NCBI GenBank assembly: GCA_033762375.1
Contig: JANRLQ010000027.1
Coordinates: forward strand, 1 to 64,000
Source of the DNA: RDXT01 sp033762375
GTDB taxonomy: Bacteria; Bacteroidota; Bacteroidia; J057
Reading direction: 5' to 3'
DNA: 64,000 nt
Shown here: positions 26,697 through 35,770 of the stretch, one piece after another
Numbering within the stretch: position 1 is the first letter of the stretch
Layout: every line of letters starts with the position of its first letter
Program-made: the position numbers and the translations under genes
Notes under the pieces: model-generated
The model's database searches: none
Told to the model about the DNA's origin: nothing
Seen by the model: the letters and a program-made list of their open reading frames with translations, nothing else

Positions 26697-28235
26697 ATGA
26701 GAATAGTTTTCCTGGCCCTGCTGGGGGTATTAGCCGTTCCGATGGCCGGCCAGACCTTCATGCGGGCCTACAGCCAGGCACCATTTACACAGCCAGGCCT
26801 GATCCTGCCGGAGGACGCGATCGGGATGAGCGATGGCACCTGGGTATTCACAGCCTTTGATGGATACCTGGTGCATACCAATGCGGCCGGAGAGCCCCTG
26901 CGGACGTTTAGCGTGACAGACGCCGGAGGAGGTGCTTTGGCTTCGGTTAATCTTGATTATCTCGCACAGGCAGGGCCTAACCAGCTATATGTGGCGGGTA
27001 ATACCTCGTCTGATACCCTGTTTATCCTCAAACTCAGCCTGGACGGCACGATTATCTGGCAGCGGAGCTACCGCACGCCGGACAATTATCCCCGGGCCAT
27101 CCGCACCATGCCGGACGGCGGATTGATCGTCCTGGCCATCACGGCCCGTGGCACAAGCCAGTCGTCTATCCCGGTCCTGACCCGGATAGATGCCAGTGGC
27201 AACCTGGTCTGGCAGCGGCGGTACTACAATGCCAATCCCGCCAATGGCCGGATGAACTGGTACGACCTGAACCTTGCGGCCAATGGTGACCTTCTCGTCA
27301 CCGGCACGACCACACCTGCCGCCCCGCAACGGGTGATCGCAGCGCGTATCTCCCCGACAGGGGCGGTGCTTTGGGCAAAAGAATGGAACGCCTCCAATAA
27401 CAACAACGAGTTTGGGCGGACGATCGCCGAGCTGGCAAATGGACAGATTAAGGTGCTGGTCAATAATCCCGTTCCGGGTACCCAGTTTGGAACGGTACGC
27501 CTCAGTGCGGCGGGTGACCTGATCAGCTCGACGGCCTACAGCGGGGGCGGGGCCAATGTGACCCGGGCCCATATCCAGGCCAGCGGGCGTATTACGGGGG
27601 CCCTCACCAACCTTTCGGTGGTATTTGGGCTCGCACCAGACGGGACGCCTGCTTTTGCCCATACCTACGACCTGCAAAATGGGAGTTCGCTGTTGCTGAA
27701 TACCATGTTTCCCACTTCAGACGGAGGGTTGATGACCTTTGGCGGATATACGTATTCATTTTTCGGAGATTTTGCCTGCGTGCTGCTCAAAACCAGTGCC
27801 GATGGCCTGCTGCCACCCGGATATTCGACGCCTCTGACCCTGACCCAGGTGGGATATACCCCGACCCTTAGCACGGTACCCCTGGGCGACTCCACCTTTG
27901 GTGCCCTGAATGCCGGGCTGATCAATGTCGCGTCTGCTGCTGTGGTGTATGACACCCTGCTGGGTACACCGCCGCTTGCCCTGGACCCTGTTGTTGCCCC
28001 GCTGTTTCACCTGGGACCCAATCCGGCCACCGAAACCCTCCGGCTGACGTATGATGGAGGGACAGGGGCTACCTGGCGTATCCTCGACCTGAGCGGACGT
28101 ATCCTCAAGACAGGCGTTATCCTGCCTGGGCAACAAGAGGTGCTGCTGCCGGTCACGGCACTGGCGTCCGGACGTTACCTGTGTGAGGTGCTTGCAGAAG
28201 GACACCGGCAGGGGATGGTATTTATCAAACCATAA
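26697..28235 (+). CDS. T9SS-secreted SBBP-type propeller protein
   Basis: A 512-residue exported protein with signal peptide (FLALLGVLAVPMAGQ). The body has beta-propeller blades of the SBBP/delta-60 kind (LFILKLSLDGTIIWQRSY, VLTRIDASGNLVWQRRYY, ARISPTGAVLWAKEW), which record-type motifs are common in Bacteroidota surface proteins. It ends in a short type A sorting domain (LGPNPATETLRLTYDGG, ILDLSGRILKTG, ASGRYLCEVLAEG). It follows the paralogue B gene by 13 bases and precedes a lipoprotein gene by 12, which supports one transcript. Function beyond surface display is not apparent. Confidence 0.8.
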   Translation: MRIVFLALLGVLAVPMAGQTFMRAYSQAPFTQPGLILPEDAIGMSDGTWVFTAFDGYLVHTNAAGEPLRTFSVTDAGGGALASVNLDYLAQAGPNQLYVAGNTSSDTLFILKLSLDGTIIWQRSYRTPDNYPRAIRTMPDGGLIVLAITARGTSQSSIPVLTRIDASGNLVWQRRYYNANPANGRMNWYDLNLAANGDLLVTGTTTPAAPQRVIAARISPTGAVLWAKEWNASNNNNEFGRTIAELANGQIKVLVNNPVPGTQFGTVRLSAAGDLISSTAYSGGGANVTRAHIQASGRITGALTNLSVVFGLAPDGTPAFAHTYDLQNGSSLLLNTMFPTSDGGLMTFGGYTYSFFGDFACVLLKTSADGLLPPGYSTPLTLTQVGYTPTLSTVPLGDSTFGALNAGLINVASAAVVYDTLLGTPPLALDPVVAPLFHLGPNPATETLRLTYDGGTGATWRILDLSGRILKTGVILPGQQEVLLPVTALASGRYLCEVLAEGHRQGMVFIKP

Positions 28236-28247
28236 TCCCTGATTAGT

Positions 28248-29192
28248 ATGTATTTTCGTACATGTATCCAACTATTCGCAGCGGTTGCCCTGACGGGATT
28301 TATCGCCTGCACGTCTGGTTCATCTTCCGCTGATTATCCTGCCAATATGTATCCGGTCAATCCCCATACTTCTTCAGGCAACGCAGGCACACCACCCGCA
28401 GAGCTGCGCATCGGCCAGGGCCAGTTTTTTTCCTATGCGCTCCCGCCCGGGTGGCGGGTAGGGGAGGACGGACAATTTGCCCTGACGCTTATTGCCCCAG
28501 ACAATCAGGCCCTTACGGTGATGGTCGGCAACTCCGGGCTGATGCCAGGATACCCGCCTGCTCAGTTTGTGTATGAAAAAATGATGAGCCTCGGCCCGCA
28601 AAACCTGCAACTGAGCCAGCCCCGCCGGGGGCAACCCGTGACGGGATTTCAGGAGGCATATACCTTTGAGGTTTCCTATTATGCCCAGGGGCAACCCTGC
28701 CGGGGACTGGTCACCTGCCATGTGGCCCCTTATTATGGCGGATGTACGATGGCCATGACCGCTGCCCTCTCTACCGAGCGCCAATGGGCGGGGTATGCCT
28801 CCTGGTTACCCCTGGTCGCCAGCCAGGTATCCGCCTCCAACGGAGGGGCCTTCGGGATGCGCGGGGTCATGGCCCAGAATCTCCAGAATTCTATGGCGTA
28901 TGCCGAAGCCGCCCGCCAGTACCGGGACTGGTCTCAGCGCAACTGGCAGCAGGTCACAGACGAGCGTAATGCCTCGGTGGACCGGCGTAATGCGGAGTTT
29001 CGGGAAAATCTCGGAGCCGTCCAGACCTATACCAATCCCTACGACAGCCGCGTACCCCTGGAACTCACCACCCAATACCAGTACTACTGGGTGGACCGCC
29101 AGGGCCGGATCCTCGGCACCAATGACCCCGGTGCCAACCCCAATGTCGGAGATACGGGCGATTGGGTACAAATGTCACGGCATAAACCTTGA
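28248..29192 (+). CDS. Lipoprotein of unknown function
   Basis: A 314-residue lipoprotein: hydrophobic start (LFAAVALTGFIAC) with lipobox Cys21, then a Ser/Pro/Asn-rich linker. Residues about 55-190 form a compact domain (FFSYALPPGWRVGEDGQFALTL) that resembles DUF-type domains for membrane-linked stress proteins; the C-terminal part (WSQRNWQQVTDERNAS, VPLELTTQYQYYWVDRQG, GTNDPGANPNVGDTGDW) is a pattern I have seen in uncharacterised bacterial proteins. It directly follows the T9SS propeller gene (12 bases) and is probably co-transcribed. Confidence 0.7.
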   Translation: MYFRTCIQLFAAVALTGFIACTSGSSSADYPANMYPVNPHTSSGNAGTPPAELRIGQGQFFSYALPPGWRVGEDGQFALTLIAPDNQALTVMVGNSGLMPGYPPAQFVYEKMMSLGPQNLQLSQPRRGQPVTGFQEAYTFEVSYYAQGQPCRGLVTCHVAPYYGGCTMAMTAALSTERQWAGYASWLPLVASQVSASNGGAFGMRGVMAQNLQNSMAYAEAARQYRDWSQRNWQQVTDERNASVDRRNAEFRENLGAVQTYTNPYDSRVPLELTTQYQYYWVDRQGRILGTNDPGANPNVGDTGDWVQMSRHKP

Positions 29193-29257
29193 TCTGGTTG
29201 TAGAGCCTGATTATATGGTTTGTATGGTTGTACTGGTTTACTGTAATTGCTGATACG

Positions 29258-30337
29258 ATGAAACCTCTTTTCCTCATACCCATCCTGGCGGGCCTGGCCC
29301 TGGTCACCGCTTGTAAACCGGATCCGATTGAACCGGATCCCGATCCACAACCTGCCGATGAGCGGCTTTATACCCCTGAGTTTGCCCTGAAGGCAAAGGC
29401 AACCTACCCGGTCGGAACGGCTGTGCAGGCAGGCAGAATCTCACAAAATGCGTATAGTCAGTTGATTACCAAGGAATTCAATAGCCTGACCGCCGAGTAT
29501 GAGATGAAACAAAACATCGTCCATACGGGGCCTGATACCTATAACTGGGCACCAGTGGATGCGATCGTCAACTACGCGGTGGCCAATGGTATCCGGGTGC
29601 ACGGTCACGCTTTGTTGTGGCATAGCGCCGTTCCGAATTGGCTCAACAGCTTCAGCGGCACCGATGCTGAATTTGACTCGCTGATGAAACGGTATATCCA
29701 GACCTATGTCGGGCGGTACAAAGGCAAGGTCGCGAGTTGGGACGTGGTAAATGAAGCTTTTGAAGACGGTACCGGCGCGTACCGCAACACGATCTACCGG
29801 CAGCGGATGGGAGCGGACTATATCGCCAAATGTTTTCAGTGGGCACACGAGGCCGATCCTGATGCCAAATTGTTTTACAATGACTACGGCGCAGAGTATG
29901 ACGCGACCAAACGGGGCGCCATTGTGACCCTGATCAATGACCTCAAGGCTCGTGGGGTGCCGATCCACGGATTTGGGTTTCAGATGCATATCAACCACAA
30001 CTGGCCCTCGCTGTCCACGCTTACGACAGCCGTGGAGGCCCTGAAAAACACGGGCCTGCTGATTCATTTTTCAGAACTGGACGTACGCGCCAATCCCGAC
30101 GGTGACCTCACCGACCTCACGGTCTCCCGTGCCCAGTCGCAGGAGGACCGGTACCGGGAGATTGCGGCCCTGCACAAGTCCCTGCCCGCTGCTCAGCAGT
30201 TTGGGATCACGGTATGGGGCATCAAAGACGACGAAAGCTGGCTGATCAGCTTCTGGGGCAATCCGGAATGGGCCTTGTTGTTTGACAAGAACTTCAAGTA
30301 CAAACTGGCACACCGGGGGATGGTGGCAGGGTTTTGA
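29258..30337 (+). CDS. Endo-1,4-beta-xylanase, GH10 lipoprotein
   Basis: A 359-residue lipoprotein. The ATG at 29258 puts a lipobox at Cys19 (AGLALVTAC), followed by an Asp/Pro linker that lifts the enzyme from the membrane. GH10 marks: NSLTAEYEMKQ, HGHALLWHSAVPNWL, acid/base Glu166 in WDVVNEAFED, and nucleophile Glu273 in IHFSELDVR, with the C-terminal WGIKDDESWL. The enzyme cleaves xylan backbones in a retaining (alpha/beta)8 barrel. It is about the usual catalytic-domain length, with no carbohydrate-binding module. Next on the same strand is a GH5 cellulase lipoprotein, so the two form a small polysaccharide-degradation pair. Confidence 0.93.
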   Translation: MKPLFLIPILAGLALVTACKPDPIEPDPDPQPADERLYTPEFALKAKATYPVGTAVQAGRISQNAYSQLITKEFNSLTAEYEMKQNIVHTGPDTYNWAPVDAIVNYAVANGIRVHGHALLWHSAVPNWLNSFSGTDAEFDSLMKRYIQTYVGRYKGKVASWDVVNEAFEDGTGAYRNTIYRQRMGADYIAKCFQWAHEADPDAKLFYNDYGAEYDATKRGAIVTLINDLKARGVPIHGFGFQMHINHNWPSLSTLTTAVEALKNTGLLIHFSELDVRANPDGDLTDLTVSRAQSQEDRYREIAALHKSLPAAQQFGITVWGIKDDESWLISFWGNPEWALLFDKNFKYKLAHRGMVAGF

Positions 30338-30351
30338 GGAGGCGCTGAAGG

Positions 30352-30386
30352 GGCGTGAAACATCCCCGGCACGGATGTTTCACGCC
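30352..30386. terminator. 14-bp hairpin between xylanase and cellulase genes
   Basis: The arms ggcgtgaaacatcc (30352-30365) and ggatgtttcacgcc (30373-30386) are perfect complements with a 7-base loop, 14 bases after the xylanase stop. There is no T-run, so it may be a processing or attenuation structure instead of a terminator. Confidence 0.6.
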
Positions 30387-30504
30387 ATGCCTCGCTCCGA
30401 AATCGTTTTCGTGTAACTTTTTCCCCATTTCCAGGGACAGCTTCTTATCTTACCCGTATCCGCTCTTCCGGCGGGGACTGCTACTGCTATTAACCTGTAT
30501 CTGT

Positions 30505-31752
30505 ATGAAAATCTCGCATCTGCTTGTATGCATTTGGGTAGCCTGCTGGGGCTGGAGCTGCCAGGAAGAGGTCCCGCCGACCCCGCTTAATGAAGTTCCT
30601 GAGCTGACCTACCTGGACCTGGACCTGCGCGGGTCTGTGTTTAATACCCGGATCACGGACAGCACCGTGACCCTGACCCGCGCCCTCCCAGGCGGCACTA
30701 CCCAGGTTTGGGTCAAAAGTATCACCGCCAGCCCCAACAATACCCTCTCCCTCAAAGCCGGTGACCCGCTGGACCCAAGTGCCCCCGTGAAGATCACCGT
30801 CACCAACCAGACCTCAGGCCGCAGCCGCACCTATACCCTGACATCGGCCTACCGCCCCTACACGACCCCGGTAGCCCATCACGGCCGCCTGCGTACGAGC
30901 GGCAACAAGGTCGTGGACCAGCATGGAGACCCTGTTTCGCTGGCGGGCAACAGCTTCTTCTGGAGCAACAACGGCTGGGGCGGCGAAAAATACTACACCC
31001 CCGGTGCCGTCGCCTGGCTGGCCCTGGACTGGGACGCCACCATCATCCGTGCCTCGATGGGTGTGGACGATCCCGGCGGGTACCTCGACTACCCCCAGGC
31101 CAACCGGGACAAGGTGATCACCCTCGTGGACGCTGCCATTGAGGCGGGGCTGTACGTCATCATAGACTGGCACTCCCACCACGCCGAGGACTACCAGGCG
31201 GAAGCCGTCGCGTTTTTTGCGGAGATGGCTGCCCGCTACGGCCACCACGACCATGTCATCTACGAGATCTACAACGAGCCGCTTCAGATCTCCTGGGCCG
31301 GCACCCTCAAACCCTACGCCGAGGCTGTCATCACCGCCATCCGGGCCGCCGACCCCGACAACCTCATCATCGTGGGCACGCCCGAGTGGTCCCAGCAGGT
31401 GGACAAACCCGCCGCCGACCCCATCACGATCTCCGACAATATCGCCTACACCCTGCACTTCTACACCGTCTATCACCAGCACTGGCTCCGCGACCGCGCC
31501 ACCGCCGCCCTGGCCAGCGGGATCCCGATCTTTGTCACCGAGTGGGGTTCCGTAGGGTACACCCGCACCGACCCCGAGACCGACAAGTGGATGGACTGGT
31601 GCCGCCAGCACCAGATCAGCCACTGTAACTGGGCCGTCAACGACAAAAGTGAAGAATGGTCCATCCTCCCCACCGGTGCCAACCCCGGCGGCAACTGGCC
31701 TGCCCTGACCGAGGCCGGATACCTCGCACGGGAGATCATCCGGGGGTGGTGA
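30505..31752 (+). CDS. Cellulase/endoglucanase, GH5 lipoprotein
   Basis: A 415-residue lipoprotein. The ATG at 30505 gives a signal with lipobox Cys19 (WVACWGWSC); a longer frame begins inside the upstream hairpin and is rejected. After an Ig-like N-terminal region (about 30-120, with TLTRALPGGTTQVWV and VTNQTSGRSRTYTL), the GH5 barrel shows IIRASMGVDD, VIIDWHSHH, acid/base Glu258 (YEIYNEP), LHFYT and nucleophile Glu346 (VTEWGS). It cleaves beta-1,4-glucans such as cellulose. It follows the GH10 xylanase lipoprotein. The coding region has notably high GC and uniform third-position C, unlike the AT-rich genes downstream. Confidence 0.93.
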   Translation: MKISHLLVCIWVACWGWSCQEEVPPTPLNEVPELTYLDLDLRGSVFNTRITDSTVTLTRALPGGTTQVWVKSITASPNNTLSLKAGDPLDPSAPVKITVTNQTSGRSRTYTLTSAYRPYTTPVAHHGRLRTSGNKVVDQHGDPVSLAGNSFFWSNNGWGGEKYYTPGAVAWLALDWDATIIRASMGVDDPGGYLDYPQANRDKVITLVDAAIEAGLYVIIDWHSHHAEDYQAEAVAFFAEMAARYGHHDHVIYEIYNEPLQISWAGTLKPYAEAVITAIRAADPDNLIIVGTPEWSQQVDKPAADPITISDNIAYTLHFYTVYHQHWLRDRATAALASGIPIFVTEWGSVGYTRTDPETDKWMDWCRQHQISHCNWAVNDKSEEWSILPTGANPGGNWPALTEAGYLAREIIRGW

Positions 31753-31804
31753 GTCCGGGATGTATGGGTTGACTGCGCGTATTTGTCAGATAATCGCTAT
31801 ATTT

Positions 31805-31840
31805 ACCTGCCGCTGGCTGGAGCAGCTGCTGGCGGCAGGT
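31805..31840. terminator. Hairpin between convergent genes
   Basis: A 9-bp perfect outer stem (acctgccgc and gcggcaggt) with a partly paired interior (tggctggagcagctgctg). It sits between the GH5 gene and the leftward AAA/TOPRIM pair and could end transcription from both sides. Confidence 0.55.
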
Positions 31841-31963
31841 AGGTTTATGGCGTTGGTGACCGTCTCCTGACCGGAGTCAGGTGCGTTAGTATCTATGGCA
31901 ACTCCTCGCATATATCAGCTATGATCAGAAACCCCAACTAAAATGCCTAATAGGATGGATGAA

Positions 31964-32527
31964 CTATTTTTTCAGTCGTTCAATCAGGTTTTTAAAATCA
32001 ATAAATGTATCTTCTAATTGCTTGGCATCTAATAGTTTAAGTAATTCGACTCCATGCTTAATTTCATGATATTCACCTCGTTTTGAATCTTTTGTTGCAT
32101 TTTTCAGTTCGCCTTTAGGATCAGGAATTTCAGTTATTTTTCTTTTGGGTAATTTATCTGATACTTTTTTATTCTTGTTGTCAACACCAAAAAAATTATC
32201 CAGAACATCCGGTTGAGATAAAAACCATGTTTCCATCTCTTGTACCATGTAAAATACATTTTCCTGCTCTGGAAGTAGATTATTGTCTTTTATGTCTTGT
32301 TCTTTTTCTTCTTCTGGTCGGTCTAGGTCAATCAACAACAAAAATGCATCAGCATCCAGTTTGTTTTTTTGAAATTTCCGGACTGTTTGAGATTTGCCTC
32401 CCCCTAAATTGATCCTTGGCAATTGGCCCTCGATTTTTTTCCCGAGAAGCTTAGCAAAGCCCTGGCGTAAATCACCATTCGGTGAATTCGGTTCGCCCTC
32501 GATGAATAATATCTTCTTAGTTGCCAT
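31964..32527 (-). CDS. TOPRIM-like DUF4276-type protein, second pair
   Basis: A 187-residue protein. The ATG at 32527 is preferred: it overlaps the ATPase stop by 11 bases and starts right at MATKKILFIEG, the expected first strand. TOPRIM-like marks are FIEGEPNSP with the conserved Glu, FLLLIDLDRPEEE with an acidic DxD, and MVQEMETWFLSQP, which recurs in DUF4276-type proteins. Little identity is visible to the other TOPRIM protein near 9 kb beyond these marks, so the two pairs are not recent duplicates. A Mg-dependent nuclease or nickase effector controlled by the ATPase is inferred. The gene is strongly AT-rich against its flanks. Confidence 0.72.
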   Translation of the reverse strand: MATKKILFIEGEPNSPNGDLRQGFAKLLGKKIEGQLPRINLGGGKSQTVRKFQKNKLDADAFLLLIDLDRPEEEKEQDIKDNNLLPEQENVFYMVQEMETWFLSQPDVLDNFFGVDNKNKKVSDKLPKRKITEIPDPKGELKNATKDSKRGEYHEIKHGVELLKLLDAKQLEDTFIDFKNLIERLKK

Positions 32528-33728
32528 ACCTGACACCCCCAAAGTCTCCTTGTTTCCACATCTGACCAATTGAAAATTCTTCATACCAGTCTGCAAACTG
32601 TGCGGATGTGTATGAATTTATTACACTTGAATTGAATTCATTTTTTTCAAATATTTTCAAATTTTCTACTTCAAAATAATTTAATAAATTGTCAGAATGA
32701 GTGGATATAATGAGCGTAGATTCTTCAGAAGCTTCTTTGATAGCGTTTGCAATATTTACGATCATATCAGGATGAAGTCCAACTTCAGGTTCGTCAATAC
32801 ACACTAATCTACCTCTGTCAGGATTAAACAGAATGGAGAGCAGGCATAGATATCTTAGTGTCCCATCTGATATGTTTGAAACATGAACTGAGCTATTTAA
32901 CCCTTTCTCTTCCAGCATAAGCTCAATATTACCCCCAATAAAGTTAAAGTCAAACCCGGAAAAATTGGGATTAACTTCATTTAGCATATCAACAATTTTT
33001 TTATAATTTACCTTATAATTGATTTTAATTGTATTTAATATTTGAGGAAGATTTGTACCGTCAGGAAAAAGCCGTTTTTCTGACGTTGGCAACATTGGTT
33101 TCCTGATATTGCTCTTAGGGGTTGTATCAAAATAATCATAAACAAAAATATCCCGAATGGCTTTTTTAATAGTAGTTATTGCATTATATCTGTCAGTATC
33201 ACTTACTTCCTTAATGACAAGCTCTTGTGGGTCAAAGTCTGTATATCGTATTAGACTCTGTTTGGGCTTGGGACCTTCTTCAACTTTTTCATTTAAATAT
33301 CCTTCTCCACTTTTAAAATCAAGATATACATATCCTCTTTCACTTTTTAGGTTTTCAACAATATAGAAGTTCTGATAACTAGGAGATTTAATTAACGTAA
33401 TTGTGTAGATAACGTCTTCTGTAAATTTGAAGCCATATTTCCCTTCTGTAATTGAGTTCCCATCAAACGTATATTCGATTGAAATTTTATTTGTAGGATT
33501 TCCGTTTGTGTAGCCCTTAAAGTATATATTATCAAACCCTCCCAGGTTGTCTAATATATGTCTTTTAAGACCAATTCCATCAACTCCTTCTTTCAACAAT
33601 CGGATCGCTTTCAGGAAATTAGATTTGCCTGATCCGTTGATGCCAATCAAAATGTTTGTCTCAGGATGAAGTGGAATGATGGCCTCCCCAAAACTGTAAA
33701 AATTTGTAATTACAAGTTGTTTTATCAT
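32517..33728 (-). CDS. OLD/RecF-like AAA ATPase, second pair
   Basis: A 403-residue ABC-type ATPase. The ATG at 33728 is preferred because the sequence AAGGAA lies 8 bases before it; an upstream ATG would add nine residues. Motifs: Walker A GINGSGKSN, signature-like VSNISDGTLRYL, Walker B LVCIDEPEVGLHP and H-loop IISTHSDN, with the typical C-terminus MWKQGDFGGVRYG. It is of the AAA_15/AAA_21 type that pairs with small TOPRIM proteins. The long central insert is rich in Lys, Asn and Ile. The whole two-gene unit is AT-rich (near one third GC by eye) inside a GC-rich genome and is probably acquired horizontally. Confidence 0.8.
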   Translation of the reverse strand: MIKQLVITNFYSFGEAIIPLHPETNILIGINGSGKSNFLKAIRLLKEGVDGIGLKRHILDNLGGFDNIYFKGYTNGNPTNKISIEYTFDGNSITEGKYGFKFTEDVIYTITLIKSPSYQNFYIVENLKSERGYVYLDFKSGEGYLNEKVEEGPKPKQSLIRYTDFDPQELVIKEVSDTDRYNAITTIKKAIRDIFVYDYFDTTPKSNIRKPMLPTSEKRLFPDGTNLPQILNTIKINYKVNYKKIVDMLNEVNPNFSGFDFNFIGGNIELMLEEKGLNSSVHVSNISDGTLRYLCLLSILFNPDRGRLVCIDEPEVGLHPDMIVNIANAIKEASEESTLIISTHSDNLLNYFEVENLKIFEKNEFNSSVINSYTSAQFADWYEEFSIGQMWKQGDFGGVRYGN

Positions 33729-33874
33729 GTCGTGTTCCTTTATTACTTCATTCATTAGTGCGCATAAGCACTACCTATTAAAAATTGTTTTGCACTGTCA
33801 CAAACAAAGATATACCCGCCGCCTAAGATTTACAAGTGGTTTAGAAAAAACACCCTCACGCATCAGTTTCACCC

Positions 33875-34558
33875 CTACTGATACGTCTCCCCCACCGGCA
33901 GCCAGACCTCGCCTACGCGCACGCGGGACTTCTGGGTGGCGGTGACGTGATCCAGGTTGACGAGCCAGGAGCGGTGGATCCGGCGGAATCCCCTGGGGGT
34001 GAGGCGCTCGGTGAGGTGTTTCATGCGCTCCAGGGTGAGGATGGGGCGGGGCTGGGTAGCGAGGTAAATTTTGACGTAGTCGCCCATCGCCTCGATATAG
34101 CGGATGTCGCGGATGAGGAGGCGGAGTTGCTGGTACTCGGAGAAGACGGAGAGGTAAGGATCCTCCGGGGGCGGGCCTGCGGCCTCGGCGCGGCGGCGGA
34201 GCCGGAGCAGGTCAGCGGCTTTGTGCAGGGCCTTGTGAAACCGCTCCTGGGAGACCGGTTTGACGACGTAGTCCACCACGTCCAGGTCAAACCCCGTGAC
34301 CGCATGTTCGCGGTAGGCCGTGACAAAAATCACCAGGGGCCGCATTTCCGGCAGGTCCCGCACGAATTGTAACCCGCTGATATCGGGCATGTTGATGTCC
34401 GTCACAAGCAGGTCCACCGGCTGCTCCCGCAGACAGGCCGCAGCAGCCTCCGCATCCGTAAACGCCCCCAGGAGGGTCCAGTCAGGCAGGTCGGCGAGGT
34501 GTCGCCGGAGCAGGACCAGGGCCAGGGGTTCGTCGTCGAGGAGGATCAGGTTCATCAT
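33875..34558 (-). CDS. LytTR-type response regulator
   Basis: A 227-residue two-component regulator. The receiver domain (about 3-115) has Asp8/Asp9, phospho-acceptor Asp54 (VTDINMPD), FVTAYREHA and the conserved Lys in VVKP. The LytTR DNA-binding domain (about 130-227) has IRYIEAMGDYVKIYL, LTLERMKHLTERL and RIHRSWLVNLDHV. LytTR proteins bind direct-repeat sites upstream of regulated genes. Its ATG overlaps the sensor kinase stop (ATGA), so the two are coupled. The neighbouring divergent outer-membrane receptor is a plausible target, but no direct repeat was confirmed. Confidence 0.92.
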   Translation of the reverse strand: MMNLILLDDEPLALVLLRRHLADLPDWTLLGAFTDAEAAAACLREQPVDLLVTDINMPDISGLQFVRDLPEMRPLVIFVTAYREHAVTGFDLDVVDYVVKPVSQERFHKALHKAADLLRLRRRAEAAGPPPEDPYLSVFSEYQQLRLLIRDIRYIEAMGDYVKIYLATQPRPILTLERMKHLTERLTPRGFRRIHRSWLVNLDHVTATQKSRVRVGEVWLPVGETYQ

Positions 34559-35598
34559 AACGTGAGGTCCAGGGTGACCCGGTGATCGTGATCGTCCTGC
34601 GTCACGTCCAGCGTATGCAGTCCGGGGTAGGTATGTGCGAGGCGCTGCCGGGTATTGGCCATGCCGATGCCGTGGGGCTGGCCGTGGACATTGGGTTTGG
34701 GGGGGAGGAGCGGGTTGCTGACGAGGAGCCGGAGGTGGCGGCCCCGGACCTGGATCGAGATATGGATCTCACTGGCCTGGCGGGTGGTGAGGCCGTGTTT
34801 GAAGGCATTTTCGATAAACGTAATCAGGATCATCGGTTCAATCTCCAGGCCCTCGGGCAGGTCCTCCGGCAGGTCGGTGGTCAGGACCACATTAGGCGGG
34901 AGACGCAGGTGCTGAAGGGCGATATAATGCCCGATAAAAGCCAGGTCATGGGCCAGGGGTACCCGGGGGCTGGCACATTCGTAGAGGATATAGGCCACCA
35001 TCTCCGAGAGTTTGAGGAGGGCGTCCGGGGTTTTGGCCGGGTCCGTGAGCGCGAGGGTGTAGAGGTTGTTGAGGGTATTGAGGAGGAAATGCGGGTTGAT
35101 CTGCGACTTGAGCAGGGCAATCTCTGCCTCCAGGCGGCGGCGGTTGGCTTCTTCTTCGGCTTTTTTCTGGTTTTCGAAGGCCGAAAACCCCCGGTACGTA
35201 GCGGCAATCCCAAAGATAGACAACCCCGTGAAAAACGGCGGAATGATGATAAACCGGAGGGGAATTTTCCAGGGGTTGGCGCGCTGGGCTTCCGTCAGGC
35301 GCATGGTGTTTTCGGGGCGGCCCAGGGTCAGCTCCAGGGTGACCGAGAGGCCGATATATCCCACAAACACAAGCGGAGCCAGCCAGAAAAAAGCCCGTCT
35401 TTTGCCCGAAAAATACATCGGCAGCAGGAGATAATTGCTCACATTAAAGAGCAGGGCCATGTTCACGACCCGCAGGGCCGAGACGATATAGTGGCCGGGC
35501 AGCTTGTCGGCTGTATGACCTGAAAACGTAAATATCATCCAGAGCCCGGTCCAGGCTACGGCTTGCAGGAGGAGGGGCGCATATTTTCGCATAACCAT
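34555..35598 (-). CDS. LytS/YehU-type sensor histidine kinase
   Basis: A 347-residue membrane kinase. Four hydrophobic segments occupy about residues 8-130 (LLLQAVAWTGLWMIFTF, IVSALRVVNMALLFNVSNYLLL, FFWLAPLVFVGYIGL, FIIIPPFFTGLSIFGIAATY). A short coiled helix with Glu/Lys/Arg leads to the His_kinase domain with His170 in SQINPHFLLNTLNNLY, followed by an HATPase part (EPMILITFIENAFKHG, GIGMANTRQRL). Either of two close ATGs could start it. It is transcribed with the LytTR regulator and divergently from the outer-membrane receptor gene. Confidence 0.92.
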   Translation of the reverse strand: MVMRKYAPLLLQAVAWTGLWMIFTFSGHTADKLPGHYIVSALRVVNMALLFNVSNYLLLPMYFSGKRRAFFWLAPLVFVGYIGLSVTLELTLGRPENTMRLTEAQRANPWKIPLRFIIIPPFFTGLSIFGIAATYRGFSAFENQKKAEEEANRRRLEAEIALLKSQINPHFLLNTLNNLYTLALTDPAKTPDALLKLSEMVAYILYECASPRVPLAHDLAFIGHYIALQHLRLPPNVVLTTDLPEDLPEGLEIEPMILITFIENAFKHGLTTRQASEIHISIQVRGRHLRLLVSNPLLPPKPNVHGQPHGIGMANTRQRLAHTYPGLHTLDVTQDDHDHRVTLDLTL

Positions 35599-35770
35599 TA
35601 TCTCAAAGGTCAGGACAAATCCGAAACCAGCCTATACCCCCTGCCGGGATTGGGCTGGACAAAGTGCCGGTTGGTCGGGACACGCCAGCCGCCTGTGCGC
35701 CGATCGCGTACTTGCAGGGACATTACGTTTAGGCAGTCCGGGGCTTCCGGTTTTCTATCTACCAAATCAT

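Noticed and set aside
30355..30504. Longer start (GTG) of the GH5 gene
   Set aside because: It begins within the hairpin 30352-30386 and gives a non-signal N-terminus, whereas the ATG at 30505 gives a proper lipoprotein signal.
30900..31628. Long open frames on both strands inside the GH5 gene
   Set aside because: They are by-products of very high third-position GC in the real gene; the products are Pro/Thr/Arg-rich and unlike any family.
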